In this document: piece by piece, positions 1 to 8,714 of the stretch
Position numbering within the stretch: the stretch's first letter is position 1
Layout of the letters: each line of letters starts with the position of its first letter
Assembly (NCBI GenBank): GCA_934539585.1
Contig: CAKTCT010000002.1
Location: 60,540-124,539 of the forward strand
Direction: 5' to 3'
DNA: 64,000 nt
DNA from: an uncultured Oscillospiraceae bacterium
GTDB taxonomy: Bacteria > Bacillota > Clostridia > Oscillospirales > Ruminococcaceae
Program-made: the position numbers and the translations under genes
The notes under the pieces: model-generated
What the model saw: only the letters and a program-made list of their open reading frames with translations
What the model was told of the DNA's origin: nothing
The model's database searches: none

Positions 1-226
1 CCTTGCCGAAGTCGGAATCCTGGAGGAATTTGGCGTCGCAGTGGCGGTGGATGTCCACGAAGCCGGGGCAGACCACCTTTCCGGCGGCGTCGATGACGGT
101 GTCGGAGGGGGTTCCGGGCTCTCCGACGGAGAGGATGCGGTCGCCTTCTACAATCACGTCGGTCATGGAGGCCGGAGCGCCGGTGCCGTCGATGAGCCGG
201 GCGTTTTTGATCCAGATTCGTTTCAT
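1..226 (-). CDS. N-acyl-D-amino-acid deacylase (amidohydrolase), N-terminal part, cut by window edge
   Basis: The first 75 residues of a metal-dependent amidohydrolase are visible. The N-terminus (MKRIWIKNARLIDGTG) is the usual beta-sandwich start of the dihydroorotase-like superfamily, and PGFVDIHRHCD at about residues 54-64 carries the H-x-H metal ligand pair. The HRHCD...DSDFG context resembles D-aminoacylase / N-acyl-D-glutamate deacylase, which frees D-amino acids from N-acyl derivatives in the cytoplasm. An AAGGAAG ribosome binding site precedes the ATG, 17 bases after the stop of the PLP-enzyme gene, so it is the last visible gene of a minus-strand operon whose other members also handle amino acid derivatives. 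The substrate is inferred, because the catalytic domain lies outside the window. Confidence 0.8.
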   Translation of the reverse strand, partial: MKRIWIKNARLIDGTGAPASMTDVIVEGDRILSVGEPGTPSDTVIDAAGKVVCPGFVDIHRHCDAKFLQDSDFGK

Positions 227-243
227 GGGAGCGCCTTCTTCCT

Positions 244-1332
244 TTAAATGCTCTTTCCCCGGGCGTCGATGCGGATCATGTGGTCCACCTTGCCGTTGCG
301 GATGCCGTAGACTTCGTCCAGCATGTTGCAGACCACGCAGCAGTGGTTGGGGATAATGGCCAGCTTGTCGCCGATTCTAACGTTGAGGGGCTCCGTGCTT
401 TCCAGGAAGGCGTGCTCCTCGTTCAGGTTGGTGATGGTCATGTCCGGGCGGCCGATGATATAGCCGTAGCCGGGGTGCTTTTCGCAGCCGTCGCTGGTGA
501 GGATTTTGGTCCCGGCGTCTAGGATGGCGTGGTGGTCGTCCACGATGCTGACTACGGAGAGGACCACCCGCATGGCGCAGTCCTCTTCGGTGACGAATCC
601 GGCGAACAGCTGGCCGCAGTCGTTGAAGATGTAGTGGCCGGAGCGGATCTCGGTGACGCCCTCCAGGATTTCCGGCATTTTTCCGGAGAAGGAGGTGCCG
701 CCGGAGAGGACGTCCATCTTGAAGCCGTGGGCTTTTAGGAGCTCCGCCGTGCCGACCAGGTCGTCGTGCTCCTTTTGGGCGATCCGGGACATGGCTTCCC
801 GGTCCTTTTCGTGGTAGATGAGGCCGCCGTAGTACATGAGGCCGATAATCTCGATGCCGGGGAGGTCCCGGACGGATTCGGCAAAGTCCAGGGCGGGCTG
901 GCCGGGCTGGAGGCCGCCGCGTTTCAGGCCGCCGTCCAGGTCGATGCGGACGGGGATTTTTCTGCCCAGGGAGACGCCCAAGTCGGAAAGGCCCATGGCC
1001 CCTTCCACGCTGTTGATGAGGGTGGAAATATGGGCTTTTTCCAGGAGTTTCCCTAAGCGTTTCAGCTTTTCCGGGCCGATGAGGGGGTAGCAGACGAAAA
1101 TGTCGTCGATACCGGCGTCGGCCATGACCTCGGCTTCGCCCAGCTTGGCGCAGGTGATGCCTTTGGCTCCCAGGGAAAGCTGGAGCTTGGCCAGCTCCAC
1201 GCTGCGGTGGGTCTTGGTGTGGGGGCGGTGGGAGATGCCGTGCTTTGCGGCGTTTTCCACCAGGGTGCGGATGTTCCGCTCCACGGTGTCCAGTTCGATG
1301 GCGACGGCGGGGGTTTCCAGATAATCGTACAT
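244..1332 (-). CDS. PLP-dependent D-serine dehydratase / D-threonine aldolase family enzyme
   Basis: This 362-residue protein has an alanine-racemase-type N-terminal barrel followed by the D-serine-dehydratase-like C-terminal domain. The PLP lysine is K40 in PHTKTH. The C-terminal metal motif H-x-C is H330/C332 in PNHCC. Known members remove the amino group of D-serine (through 2-aminoacrylate) or cleave D-threonine and related D-3-hydroxy amino acids; the exact substrate cannot be read from sequence. Its ATG directly abuts the stop codon of the upstream M20 gene (TAA-ATG), so the two are translationally coupled. RidA at the head of the operon would fit a dehydratase that releases reactive enamines. 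Confidence 0.85.
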   Translation of the reverse strand: MYDYLETPAVAIELDTVERNIRTLVENAAKHGISHRPHTKTHRSVELAKLQLSLGAKGITCAKLGEAEVMADAGIDDIFVCYPLIGPEKLKRLGKLLEKAHISTLINSVEGAMGLSDLGVSLGRKIPVRIDLDGGLKRGGLQPGQPALDFAESVRDLPGIEIIGLMYYGGLIYHEKDREAMSRIAQKEHDDLVGTAELLKAHGFKMDVLSGGTSFSGKMPEILEGVTEIRSGHYIFNDCGQLFAGFVTEEDCAMRVVLSVVSIVDDHHAILDAGTKILTSDGCEKHPGYGYIIGRPDMTITNLNEEHAFLESTEPLNVRIGDKLAIIPNHCCVVCNMLDEVYGIRNGKVDHMIRIDARGKSI

Positions 1333-2484
1333 TTAAAGCACATCCTTTCCGTCTGCGGCCAGCATCCTGCGGGAGAAAAAGAGCAGGTAGGTCCGTGCCG
1401 CGGATACAAGTTCCTTGATTTCGATGAATTCGTCGGTCTGGTGGGCCTGGCGGATGCTGCCGGGGCCCAGGATCACCGAGGGAATCCCGGCGGACTGGGT
1501 GAAAAGCCCCGCTTCGCAGGTGGCGGGGAAAATGGAGCAGCGCCCTTCCTCTCCGGCAGAGAGGAGGGCGGCTTTCAGGGCCTGTACGGCGGGGAGCTCC
1601 GGGGGCGTCAGCGAGGGCGGGCAGCAGGTGGTGATCCGGAGGACGGCTCCGGGGCAGGGGGACAGGAGGGCCTGCAGCTGGGCTTCGGCTTCTTCGGGGG
1701 TCTCCCTTTCGATGAGCCGCCGGTCCAGGCGGACGGTGCAGCTTTCGGGGACCATGTTGACCTGGGCCCCGCCCTGGATCATGGTGACGGTGAGAAGGCC
1801 GGTCCCCAGGGGAGAGCCGGTCTGCCGGGCCAGGGCCGCCGACAGGGAGCGGACCTCCCGGCAGAAGGCGGCGGCCTGGTCGATGGCGTTGACGCCGGTT
1901 TCGGGCCGGGCGGCGTGGGCGCTTTTTCCGTGGAACACCGCTTCAAAGGCTATGACGCCCCGGTGGCCCAGGTCCAGGAGCAGCTCCGAGGGCTCGCCGA
2001 CGACGGCGAAATCCCCGACGGGAGGGTCCTGCAAGAACCGCTTCATGCCGGTGTTGTGGCACTCCTCGTCGGCGTCGAAAACCATGGTCAGACCCCGTTT
2101 GGGGGAGGGGAGGGTCGCCAGGAGCTCCGCGGCGTGGAGCATGGCGGCGACGCTGCCCTTCATGTCCGCCGCGCCCCGACCGTAGAGCCGCCCGTCCCTT
2201 ACCGCGGGGGAAAAGGGCGGGGAGGTCCAGGCGGAAAGGTCTCCGGCGGGGACCACGTCGGTGTGGCCGATGTAGAGGTCCCCTGGGCCTTCTGAGCCGG
2301 GAATCCGGCCGACGACGTTGAAGCGGCCTTCCCCGCAGTCCTGTTTTTCGGCGGAAATGCCGCAGCGGTTCAGGAAATCAGCGATGTAATTGCCGGTTTC
2401 CGCATCGGTGGGGCGGCGGATCAGGTCGGAGAGAATCTCCGTGACCCGCTGCTCCGAAAGGCGGGATTGGAGTTCGTCGGTCAT
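1333..2484 (-). CDS. M20 family deacylase/peptidase (ArgE/DapE-like)
   Basis: This 383-residue zinc amidohydrolase shows the complete M20 signature: GHTDVVP with H74, the bridging aspartate in GRGAADMKG (D108), and the catalytic glutamates in DADEEC (E140/E141). A lid/dimerisation domain follows at about residues 175-285, starting near HGKSAHAARP. Family members hydrolyse N-acyl amino acids (acetylornithine, succinyl-diaminopimelate) or small peptides. The start ATG lies five bases after the stop of the fucosidase-like gene, and its ribosome binding site is AAGGAC inside the end of that gene. With the deacylase and the D-amino-acid PLP enzyme downstream, the likely job is releasing amino acids from acylated or peptide precursors. 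The exact substrate is unknown. Confidence 0.85.
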   Translation of the reverse strand: MTDELQSRLSEQRVTEILSDLIRRPTDAETGNYIADFLNRCGISAEKQDCGEGRFNVVGRIPGSEGPGDLYIGHTDVVPAGDLSAWTSPPFSPAVRDGRLYGRGAADMKGSVAAMLHAAELLATLPSPKRGLTMVFDADEECHNTGMKRFLQDPPVGDFAVVGEPSELLLDLGHRGVIAFEAVFHGKSAHAARPETGVNAIDQAAAFCREVRSLSAALARQTGSPLGTGLLTVTMIQGGAQVNMVPESCTVRLDRRLIERETPEEAEAQLQALLSPCPGAVLRITTCCPPSLTPPELPAVQALKAALLSAGEEGRCSIFPATCEAGLFTQSAGIPSVILGPGSIRQAHQTDEFIEIKELVSAARTYLLFFSRRMLAADGKDVL

Positions 2485-2489
2485 GGCGG

Positions 2490-4181
2490 TCAGTCCTTGA
2501 CGAAAAGGTTCATTTCGCCCCGCATGGTATTGCTTTCATTGAAAAGCACGGCCCGGTACTGGTAGGTGACGCCGGGCTTCAGGCCCTCCAGGGTGTAGGA
2601 GTAGGTTCCGGGGGCGGAGACGGTCTGCTCGGGCAGACGCTGCCAGCCGGTTTCGTAGGAGGACAGGGCGAAGCCGGGGTACTCCCGGAGATCAAAGGCC
2701 AGGTGGGCCGCGTCGAAGCTGCCCAGGGTGTCCACCTTGGCGAACAGGGTGACGGCGGTTTCGGTCTGGGTCAGGGAGTCGTTGGCCGTTTCCACCAGCA
2801 GGGGAGAGAAGGCGGGGACGGGGTGGGTGATTTTCAGGACCAGGGGGTTCCGCCACTGAATGCCGCAGTAAATCCGCTGGGCGTGCATGGCGGAGATGTG
2901 AAGACCGTCCTCTTTCTGTTCCCAGTAGGTGTGGGCGTCAAGGTCGGGGCGGTACTCGGTGAGTTCCCCGGACTGGCCCAGGACTTCCACGGTGGTGTCG
3001 GGGCTGGCTTTGACGGATTTTAAGAGGAATTCCCGGCGCTGGCCCCGGTCCCAGTCCTTCTGGTCAAAGAGGACCGCGTAGAGGGCGCTGTCGTCTTTGG
3101 AGCGGAGGAGCCAGGCGGAATCTTCGTTGGTGATGATCCAGGGGCGGGTGTTGTGGACGGCTTCGCGGTTTAAGAAGTGCCACAGGGCCAGCTCCCGGAG
3201 GATGTCCTCCTGGGCCCGGCAAAGCTCGCCGTTGGCGTCGGGGCCGATGTTCAGGAGAAGGCTGCCGCCTTTGGCTCTTGTTTCGGTGAGGAGGCGGATT
3301 ACATGAAGACCGGTCTTGTAGGTCTCGTTGGTGGGCTGGTACTGCCAGGCGGTGCCCAGGGTGATGCAGCCTTCCCAGGCAAAGTCCACGCCGACGCCGG
3401 GGAGCTGCTGCTCCGGGGTGGGGATGGCGCCCCGGGTGATGAGGATGCCGGGCTGCAAATCCCATGCCACCCGCATACAGAGCTGCTGGAGGCTTTCGCC
3501 TTCTTCATTATACATGGTCTCGCCGCCGTCGAAGAACATGACGTCGATCTTGCCGAAGTTTTCCATGAGCTCGGTCATCTGGGCGGTGAGGAGGGCGCGG
3601 TAGCCCTCCATGACCTCTTTGGAGTAGGGCTCCAGAGGGGTACGGGTGATGGGCAGGCCCTGGCTGCGGATGTAGCGGAAGTCCTCGGGGGAGAAGTAGA
3701 AACCGACTTTGATGCCCTGTTTCCGGAAGGCTTCGGCGTACTGCTTCACCAGGTCCTTGCCGTAGGGGGTGTTCATGATGTTGAAGTCGGTGGTTTTGGT
3801 ATCCCAGAGGCAGAAGCCGTTGTGGTGCTTGGTGGTGAAAACGGCGTACTGGAAGCCGGCCAGGCGGGCAAGCTCCGCCAGGTGGTCGAAGTCCCACTTC
3901 TTGGGATTCAGGGTCCTGGGGAGTTCTTCATAGAAACGGTTGGCGTAGTCCTCAGAGGAGCCCACCAGGGAGTGGCTGATGACGCAGCCCAGCTGGGAGT
4001 CCAGGGACCAGTGGATGAACAGGCCCATGCCGGCGTCCCGGAGCCATTCCAGGTCTTCGGGGCGGTTGCGGGAGATCATTTCTTCCTTGGAGGCCAGGGT
4101 GTTGTCCATGGTGACGGATTCGTCCACCGCGGAGGTCTTCATCTGGCCGGGAATGGGCAGGAGATGGGATTTGGTGTTCAT
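2490..4181 (-). CDS. GH29-like alpha-L-fucosidase
   Basis: This 563-residue protein has no signal peptide and is presumably cytoplasmic. GH29 hallmarks are FIHWSLDSQ near residue 55, the substrate-binding TKHHNGFCLWD at residues 117-127, and VMFFDGG, whose D218 sits where the family's nucleophile aspartate is found. LLLNIGPDANG near residue 310 is another conserved GH29 block. The C-terminal ~200 residues form a beta-rich domain with an Ig/FN3-like end. GH29 enzymes release L-fucose from glycans by a retaining mechanism. An AGGAGG-type site precedes the ATG, 12 bases after the ridA stop. A fucosidase among amino-acid-derivative enzymes hints at a glycoconjugate, or at a divergent specificity. 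Confidence 0.85.
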   Translation of the reverse strand: MNTKSHLLPIPGQMKTSAVDESVTMDNTLASKEEMISRNRPEDLEWLRDAGMGLFIHWSLDSQLGCVISHSLVGSSEDYANRFYEELPRTLNPKKWDFDHLAELARLAGFQYAVFTTKHHNGFCLWDTKTTDFNIMNTPYGKDLVKQYAEAFRKQGIKVGFYFSPEDFRYIRSQGLPITRTPLEPYSKEVMEGYRALLTAQMTELMENFGKIDVMFFDGGETMYNEEGESLQQLCMRVAWDLQPGILITRGAIPTPEQQLPGVGVDFAWEGCITLGTAWQYQPTNETYKTGLHVIRLLTETRAKGGSLLLNIGPDANGELCRAQEDILRELALWHFLNREAVHNTRPWIITNEDSAWLLRSKDDSALYAVLFDQKDWDRGQRREFLLKSVKASPDTTVEVLGQSGELTEYRPDLDAHTYWEQKEDGLHISAMHAQRIYCGIQWRNPLVLKITHPVPAFSPLLVETANDSLTQTETAVTLFAKVDTLGSFDAAHLAFDLREYPGFALSSYETGWQRLPEQTVSAPGTYSYTLEGLKPGVTYQYRAVLFNESNTMRGEMNLFVKD

Positions 4182-4193
4182 AAGAAACCTCCG

Positions 4194-4667
4194 TTACTCG
4201 GCGTCCTTCAGTTCAATGACGGCTTCCACTTCCACGGGGATGTTCCCGGGGAGGACGTTCATGCCGATGGCGGAGCGGGCGGCCAGGCCGGCTTCTTCGC
4301 CGAAGACGTCCACAAAGAGCTGGCTCGCGCCGTTGGCCACCTGGGGCTGCTGGTAGAACTCGTCGTCGGAGGCCACGAAGACCAGGAGCTTGACGATGCT
4401 CTTTACCCGGTCCAGATCGCCCACCAGGGCTTTCAGGGCGGAGAGGAGGTTCAGGGTGCAGCGGCGGGCCACCTCCTGGCCTTCTTCCAGGGTGACGTCC
4501 TTGCCGACCTTGCCGATGATGGGCTCGACGCCCTCCATGGCCGGGCCGAAGCCGGAAGCGTAGAGGAGGTTATCGCCGAATTCCCGGATGGGAGTATAGA
4601 TGCCGCCCCGGGCGGGAGGTGCGGGGAGCTTATAGCCCATGCTTTCCAGTTTTGCTTCTACTTTCAT
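4194..4667 (-). CDS. ridA: RidA family enamine/imine deaminase
   Basis: This 157-residue protein belongs to the YjgF/YER057c/UK114 family, with conserved blocks YASGFGP and EVEAVIELKDA at the C-terminus. RidA hydrolyses reactive enamines such as 2-aminoacrylate that PLP enzymes release from serine or threonine. The open frame extends 14 codons further upstream, but the start is placed at the MKVEAK ATG because AAAGGATG lies just ahead of it. It is the first gene of the minus-strand operon. The position makes sense if the D-serine-dehydratase-like enzyme four genes down produces aminoacrylate. It is somewhat longer than the ~125-130-residue archetype, as in the YjgF/RutC subfamilies with an N-terminal extension. 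Confidence 0.85.
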   Translation of the reverse strand: MKVEAKLESMGYKLPAPPARGGIYTPIREFGDNLLYASGFGPAMEGVEPIIGKVGKDVTLEEGQEVARRCTLNLLSALKALVGDLDRVKSIVKLLVFVASDDEFYQQPQVANGASQLFVDVFGEEAGLAARSAIGMNVLPGNIPVEVEAVIELKDAE

Positions 4668-4726
4668 TGGTGAACATCCTTTCATAAAGAAACGTTGAAT
4701 CGGGTACAATTCAAACTTACAATTCT

Positions 4727-4754
4727 ATTATAACTATTTGTCAGAAAAAATCAA
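4727..4754 (-). promoter_or_regulatory. Sigma-A-like promoter of the ridA operon
   Basis: On the minus strand TTGATT (4754-4749) and TATAAT (4732-4727) are 16 bp apart, about 60 bases upstream of the ridA start, in an AT-rich divergent intergenic region (4668-4966). Confidence 0.65.
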
Positions 4755-4891
4755 CTGCTAATTTGATGAATTGAAAAATTTTTTTGATGCATTTTTGATA
4801 AACTGGGGGTTTTTCGGAAAAATTCGCCGATTCACTGTGTTAAACTAGCGAACTTTCCAAATAAAAAATTTCAGAAATATCAAAAATAGTA

Positions 4892-4919
4892 TTGACATCT
4901 GAAAAAAAGTATGTATAAT
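4892..4919 (+). promoter_or_regulatory. Sigma-A-like promoter of ABC importer 1
   Basis: A consensus TTGACA (4892-4897) and a perfect TATAAT (4914-4919) are separated by 16 bp. The transporter operon starts about 47 bases downstream. Together with the promoter at 4727-4754 it forms a back-to-back pair, so the catabolic operon and the importer are probably controlled from one shared 300-bp region. Confidence 0.8.
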
Positions 4920-4966
4920 ATGAAGCATAGACCACTTGGACAACCAACACAAAGGAAGTGAGCTCT

Positions 4967-5890
4967 TTGAAAAAAGAAAAGTCGGACATTTCATTGAGGA
5001 AGCGCATCCTGCGGCACTGGCAGCTTTATCTGGTGGTGGCCGTTCCGCTGATCATGATCCTGATTTTTTCTTACGGACCCATGTACGGCATCCAGATCGC
5101 CTTCCGGGACTACGTTGCCAGCAAGGGCATCACCGGGAGCACCTGGGTGGGAACCAAATACTTCGCCTCCTTCTTCAAGACCCGCCAGTTCCCCCGGCTG
5201 CTGGGGAACACCATCGGGATCAGCCTGTACAGCCTCCTGGCCGGATTTCCGGTGCCCATTCTGCTGGCTATCTCGCTGAATGAATGTGAATCCCTCCGGT
5301 TCAAAAAATCCGCGCAGATGATCACCTACGCGCCTCACTTCATTTCCACCGTGGTCATCGTCTCCATTATGACCCTGATGTTCTCCATGAAGACCGGCAT
5401 CGTCAACAACGCCATTGTGGCCTTGGGCGGCAAGCGGATCAACTTCATGGGAGAGGCACGGTTCTTCAAATCCATGTACGTCTGGTCCGGGGTGTGGCAG
5501 AGCATGGGGTTCAACTCCATCCTCTACCTGTCGGCGCTGACCGGCGTGGACCCCGCCCTTCACGAGGCCGCCACCATCGACGGCGCTTCCCGGGTGAAAC
5601 GAATCTGGCACATCGACATCCCCAGCATCCTGCCCACCATCGTCATCACCCTGATTCTCAACACCGGCAGCATCATGAGCGTGGGCTATGAGAAAATCCT
5701 GCTGATGCAGAACAACCTGAACATGTCCACCTCTGATGTGATTTCTACATATGTTTACCGCATCGGCCTGGTCCAGGCCCAGTACAGCTTATCAACGGCT
5801 GTGAACCTGTTCAACTCGGTGGTCAACCTGATCATTATCACCACGGTCAACGCCATCGCCAAGCGTGTGGGCGATACGTCCCTGTGGTAA
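4967..5890 (+). CDS. ABC sugar importer permease, LplB type (system 1)
   Basis: This roughly 307-residue inner-membrane permease of the CUT1 class has six predicted membrane segments. The ATPase-contact EAA loop reads HEAATIDGASRVKRIWHIDIP near residue 205. Hallmarks of the LplB family are YGPMYGIQIAFRDY near the N-terminus and the C-terminal VGDTSLW. The start is set at TTG 4967 because AAGGAAGTGA (4952-4961) is spaced correctly for it; the GTG at 4958 lies inside that site. It is followed by a YtcP-type permease and a lipoprotein, but no ATPase, so a shared ATPase encoded elsewhere must energise the complex. The sugar imported is unknown. Confidence 0.9.
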   Translation: MKKEKSDISLRKRILRHWQLYLVVAVPLIMILIFSYGPMYGIQIAFRDYVASKGITGSTWVGTKYFASFFKTRQFPRLLGNTIGISLYSLLAGFPVPILLAISLNECESLRFKKSAQMITYAPHFISTVVIVSIMTLMFSMKTGIVNNAIVALGGKRINFMGEARFFKSMYVWSGVWQSMGFNSILYLSALTGVDPALHEAATIDGASRVKRIWHIDIPSILPTIVITLILNTGSIMSVGYEKILLMQNNLNMSTSDVISTYVYRIGLVQAQYSLSTAVNLFNSVVNLIIITTVNAIAKRVGDTSLW

Positions 5891-5906
5891 GAAAGGAGGG
5901 CTTTTT

Positions 5907-6812
5907 ATGTCGGCAAAGGCGCAACGTTCCATCAAGGCCAGCCGCGGCGACCTTGTGTTCAGCATCATCAACTACCTGTTTCTGATCCTGCTCTCCTTAT
6001 TGGTCCTGTACCCGCTGATCTATGTGCTCAGCTCCTCCTTCAGCTCTCCTCATGCCGTTACCACCGGCAAGGTCTGGCTGTATCCGGTGGAGCCCACATT
6101 GGTGGGGTACAAGCAGGTCTTCAAAAATCCCAATGTCCTTCGTGGCTACTGGAACTCCATTGTACTGACGGTGGTGGGAACGTCGGTGAACATCGTTCTG
6201 ACGGTGATGCTGGCCTACCCCCTGTCGGTCCGGGATTTTGCGGGGCGGAAGCTCATTACCGCCATCGTCACCTTTACCATGCTGTTCAACGGCGGCCTGG
6301 TCCCCACCTTTATCCTGGTGAACAAGCTGCATCTGTTCAACACCATCTGGGCGCTGATCCTGCCCACCAGCATCAGCGTTTACAACACCATCATCGCCCG
6401 GACCTATTTCCAGAGCTCCATCCCTTACGATCTGTATGAATCGGCGACGCTGGACGGCTGCTCGGATATCCGGTACATTTTTACTGTGGTGCTGCCCTTG
6501 TCCAAGGCGATTCTGGCGGTGCTGGTCCTTTACTACGCTGTGGGGCACTGGAACTCCTACTTCAACGCCCTGATTTACTTGAAAGACAGCGACAAATACC
6601 CCTTACAGGTGGTCCTCCGCAGCATCATCATCGAAGCCAACGAAGACCAGTCCAACATGGTGGACGTGGACCAGCTGCTGGTCCGGCAGGGGCTCAACAA
6701 CCTCCTGAAATACTGCCTCATCGTGGTAGCCAGCGTCCCCATGCTCATCCTTTACCCCTTCATTCAGAAATACTTCGTGAAAGGCGTCATGATCGGCGCG
6801 CTGAAGGGCTGA
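5907..6812 (+). CDS. ABC sugar importer permease, YtcP/AraQ type (system 1)
   Basis: This 301-residue second permease pairs with the LplB-type protein just upstream. It has six membrane segments and an EAA loop (ESATLDGCSDIRYIFTVVLP) near residue 180. The family C-terminus is present (LYPFIQKYFVKGVMIGALKG). The start ATG at 5907 is preceded by GAAAGGAGGG. Only 16 bases separate it from the first permease, so they are co-transcribed. Substrate unknown. Confidence 0.9.
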   Translation: MSAKAQRSIKASRGDLVFSIINYLFLILLSLLVLYPLIYVLSSSFSSPHAVTTGKVWLYPVEPTLVGYKQVFKNPNVLRGYWNSIVLTVVGTSVNIVLTVMLAYPLSVRDFAGRKLITAIVTFTMLFNGGLVPTFILVNKLHLFNTIWALILPTSISVYNTIIARTYFQSSIPYDLYESATLDGCSDIRYIFTVVLPLSKAILAVLVLYYAVGHWNSYFNALIYLKDSDKYPLQVVLRSIIIEANEDQSNMVDVDQLLVRQGLNNLLKYCLIVVASVPMLILYPFIQKYFVKGVMIGALKG

Positions 6813-6825
6813 TTCATTTGGTAAC

Positions 6826-6852
6826 AACGCGCCGGAGCCCTCCGGCAGCGTT
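6826..6852 (+). other. Intercistronic stem-loop between permease and binding protein (system 1)
   Basis: AACGC-g-CCGGAG pairs with CTCCGG-ca-GCGTT around a two-base loop, followed by a short T stretch. Such hairpins often set mRNA stability or partial termination, allowing more binding protein than permease. That role is inferred. Confidence 0.5.
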
Positions 6853-6895
6853 TTACGAACGCATACCATTTACAAATCGAAAGGAAGGAAAACCA

Positions 6896-8524
6896 ATGAA
6901 GCGAATTTTCTCCTCCGTTCTGTGCGCGCTCCTTGCAGCCTCTGTGCTGGCCAGCTGTGGAAACGGCGGCTCCAGCAGCGGCGCCACTTCCGGTGTGACC
7001 ATGTCTGCCAACGGGGAATACCCCATTGTCAGCGAGAAAGTGACCTACACGGTCATGGCCCCCCAGACCAACTACATCCTGGACCTCCAGACCAACGCCT
7101 ACACCCAGTGGCTGGAGGAAAAGACCAACGTCCACATCGACTACGAGACCGTTCCGGAAGCGGCTCTGACCGAGAAGGTGAACCTCTCCCTGGCCAGCTC
7201 TGAAATCCCGGATGCCTACCTCTCCTGCAACCTGGACTCCGCTTCTCAGGTGAAGTACGGCAAGGAGGGCGTGTTCATCGATCTGGCCCCCCTCATCGAG
7301 AAGTACGGCTACGAGATTCCCAAAGCCTATGAGGCCAACAGCCTGCTCCCCGGCGCTGTGACCACTCCCGACGGCGAAATCTACGCCCTGGCCGGCATCA
7401 ACGAGTGCTATCACTGCCTGTACTGCGGCCGCGCCTGGATCAACCAGACCTGGCTGGACAACCTGGGACTGGATTATCCCGAGACCACCGAGGAGTTCGT
7501 CAACGTCCTCCGTGCTTTCAAGGAGCAGGACGCCAACGGCAACGGCGACCCCAACGACGAAATCCCCATGCTGGGCATCAGCGGCATGTGGCGCGCCAGC
7601 TGCTACGACTTCCTCCTGGGCTCCTTCGTGTACAACGACTTCACCGACCGGCTGTCTGTTGAGAACGGCACCGTCAACTACGTGGCCAACACCGAAGAAT
7701 TCCGCGAGGGCCTGCGCTTCATCCGCAGCCTCATCGAGGAAGAGCTCATCGACCCCGTCTCCCTGACCATCACCGAGGATGAGGCCCATGTCCTCACCGG
7801 CGGCGACGTCGCCACCGTCGGCGTGGCCACCGGCATGGCTTACTGGAACGTCCTCAGCGCCAACGATGAAGAATACATCGGCCTGAGCCCCCTGGAAGGC
7901 CCCAACGGCGTCCGCAACGCCTTTGTCCGTGCCACCGGTATCGTTGCCGGCCAGTTCGCCATCACCAATAAGGCGGAGAATCCCGAAATCCTGTTCCGCT
8001 GGGCTGACGCGCAGTTCAGCGAAGAAGCCACCTACTTCTCCTCCTGGGGCCCCGAAGGCGAGGGCTGGGAGAAGGCTCCCGAAGGAACCCTGGGCATCAA
8101 CGGCAAGCAGGCCCTGTACACCGTCCTGGACGGCGTGAACAACACCGGCTCTGACACCGTGCAGAACCTGGCAATGCCCAACATCGCTCTGGCCAACCGG
8201 ACCAGCGACTTCCGTCTGGGCCAGGCTGTCGGCGGCGACGACAAATCCGAGGAGCGGCTGTATGAAGCGGCTTCCAAGTACTACTACCCCTACGCCAAGG
8301 AGCAGACCTATCCTCTGATGGTCATGAGCGCCGAGGATTCCGCAGTGGTCAACGAGTACAAGACCGCCATCAACGCCTACGTGGACGAGATGATCACCGG
8401 CTTCCTGGCCGGCACCTACGATCTGGACAAGGATTGGGATTCCTACCTTGCCGAGTTCGACGCTCTGGGCCTGGAGGACTATCTGAAGGTCCTGCAGTCC
8501 GCTTACGACAAAGTCTACAAATAA
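6896..8524 (+). CDS. Solute-binding lipoprotein of ABC importer 1
   Basis: This 542-residue family-1 extracellular solute-binding protein has a type II signal: KRIFSS, a hydrophobic core, and lipobox LASC with C21 as the lipidated cysteine. A GSSSG-rich linker follows. The mature part looks like YtcQ/LipO-type binding proteins (DANGNGDPNDEIPM calcium-like loop near residue 215; conserved KDWDSYLAEFDALGLE end). The start at 6896 is set by AAGGAAGG. It is the last gene of the importer 1 operon. It would capture an oligosaccharide outside the membrane and deliver it to the two permeases. The ligand is unknown; the shared control region with the fucosidase/D-amino-acid operon suggests a glycoconjugate. 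Confidence 0.9.
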   Translation: MKRIFSSVLCALLAASVLASCGNGGSSSGATSGVTMSANGEYPIVSEKVTYTVMAPQTNYILDLQTNAYTQWLEEKTNVHIDYETVPEAALTEKVNLSLASSEIPDAYLSCNLDSASQVKYGKEGVFIDLAPLIEKYGYEIPKAYEANSLLPGAVTTPDGEIYALAGINECYHCLYCGRAWINQTWLDNLGLDYPETTEEFVNVLRAFKEQDANGNGDPNDEIPMLGISGMWRASCYDFLLGSFVYNDFTDRLSVENGTVNYVANTEEFREGLRFIRSLIEEELIDPVSLTITEDEAHVLTGGDVATVGVATGMAYWNVLSANDEEYIGLSPLEGPNGVRNAFVRATGIVAGQFAITNKAENPEILFRWADAQFSEEATYFSSWGPEGEGWEKAPEGTLGINGKQALYTVLDGVNNTGSDTVQNLAMPNIALANRTSDFRLGQAVGGDDKSEERLYEAASKYYYPYAKEQTYPLMVMSAEDSAVVNEYKTAINAYVDEMITGFLAGTYDLDKDWDSYLAEFDALGLEDYLKVLQSAYDKVYK

Positions 8525-8579
8525 GAGACCGGCGCTTTCCGGGTCAGGTTCGGCGAGTCAACCTTCGGGCTGGTCCTTG

Positions 8580-8600
8580 CCGGGCCTTTCCCCGGTTTTT
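8580..8600 (+). terminator. Possible terminator after ABC importer 1
   Basis: CCGGG (8580-8584) pairs with CCCGG (8591-8595) and is followed by five T. The stem is short, so termination may be partial. Confidence 0.4.
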
Positions 8601-8714
8601 GGCGGAAAAATTGGGAAGGCGGCTCTTTCCTTTTTTTCCAAAATGTGGTAAAATAAGAGAAAACGGTCTCCGCAGGACCGGACAAACCAGTGTAGCAAAG
8701 GACGGCAGGACAAC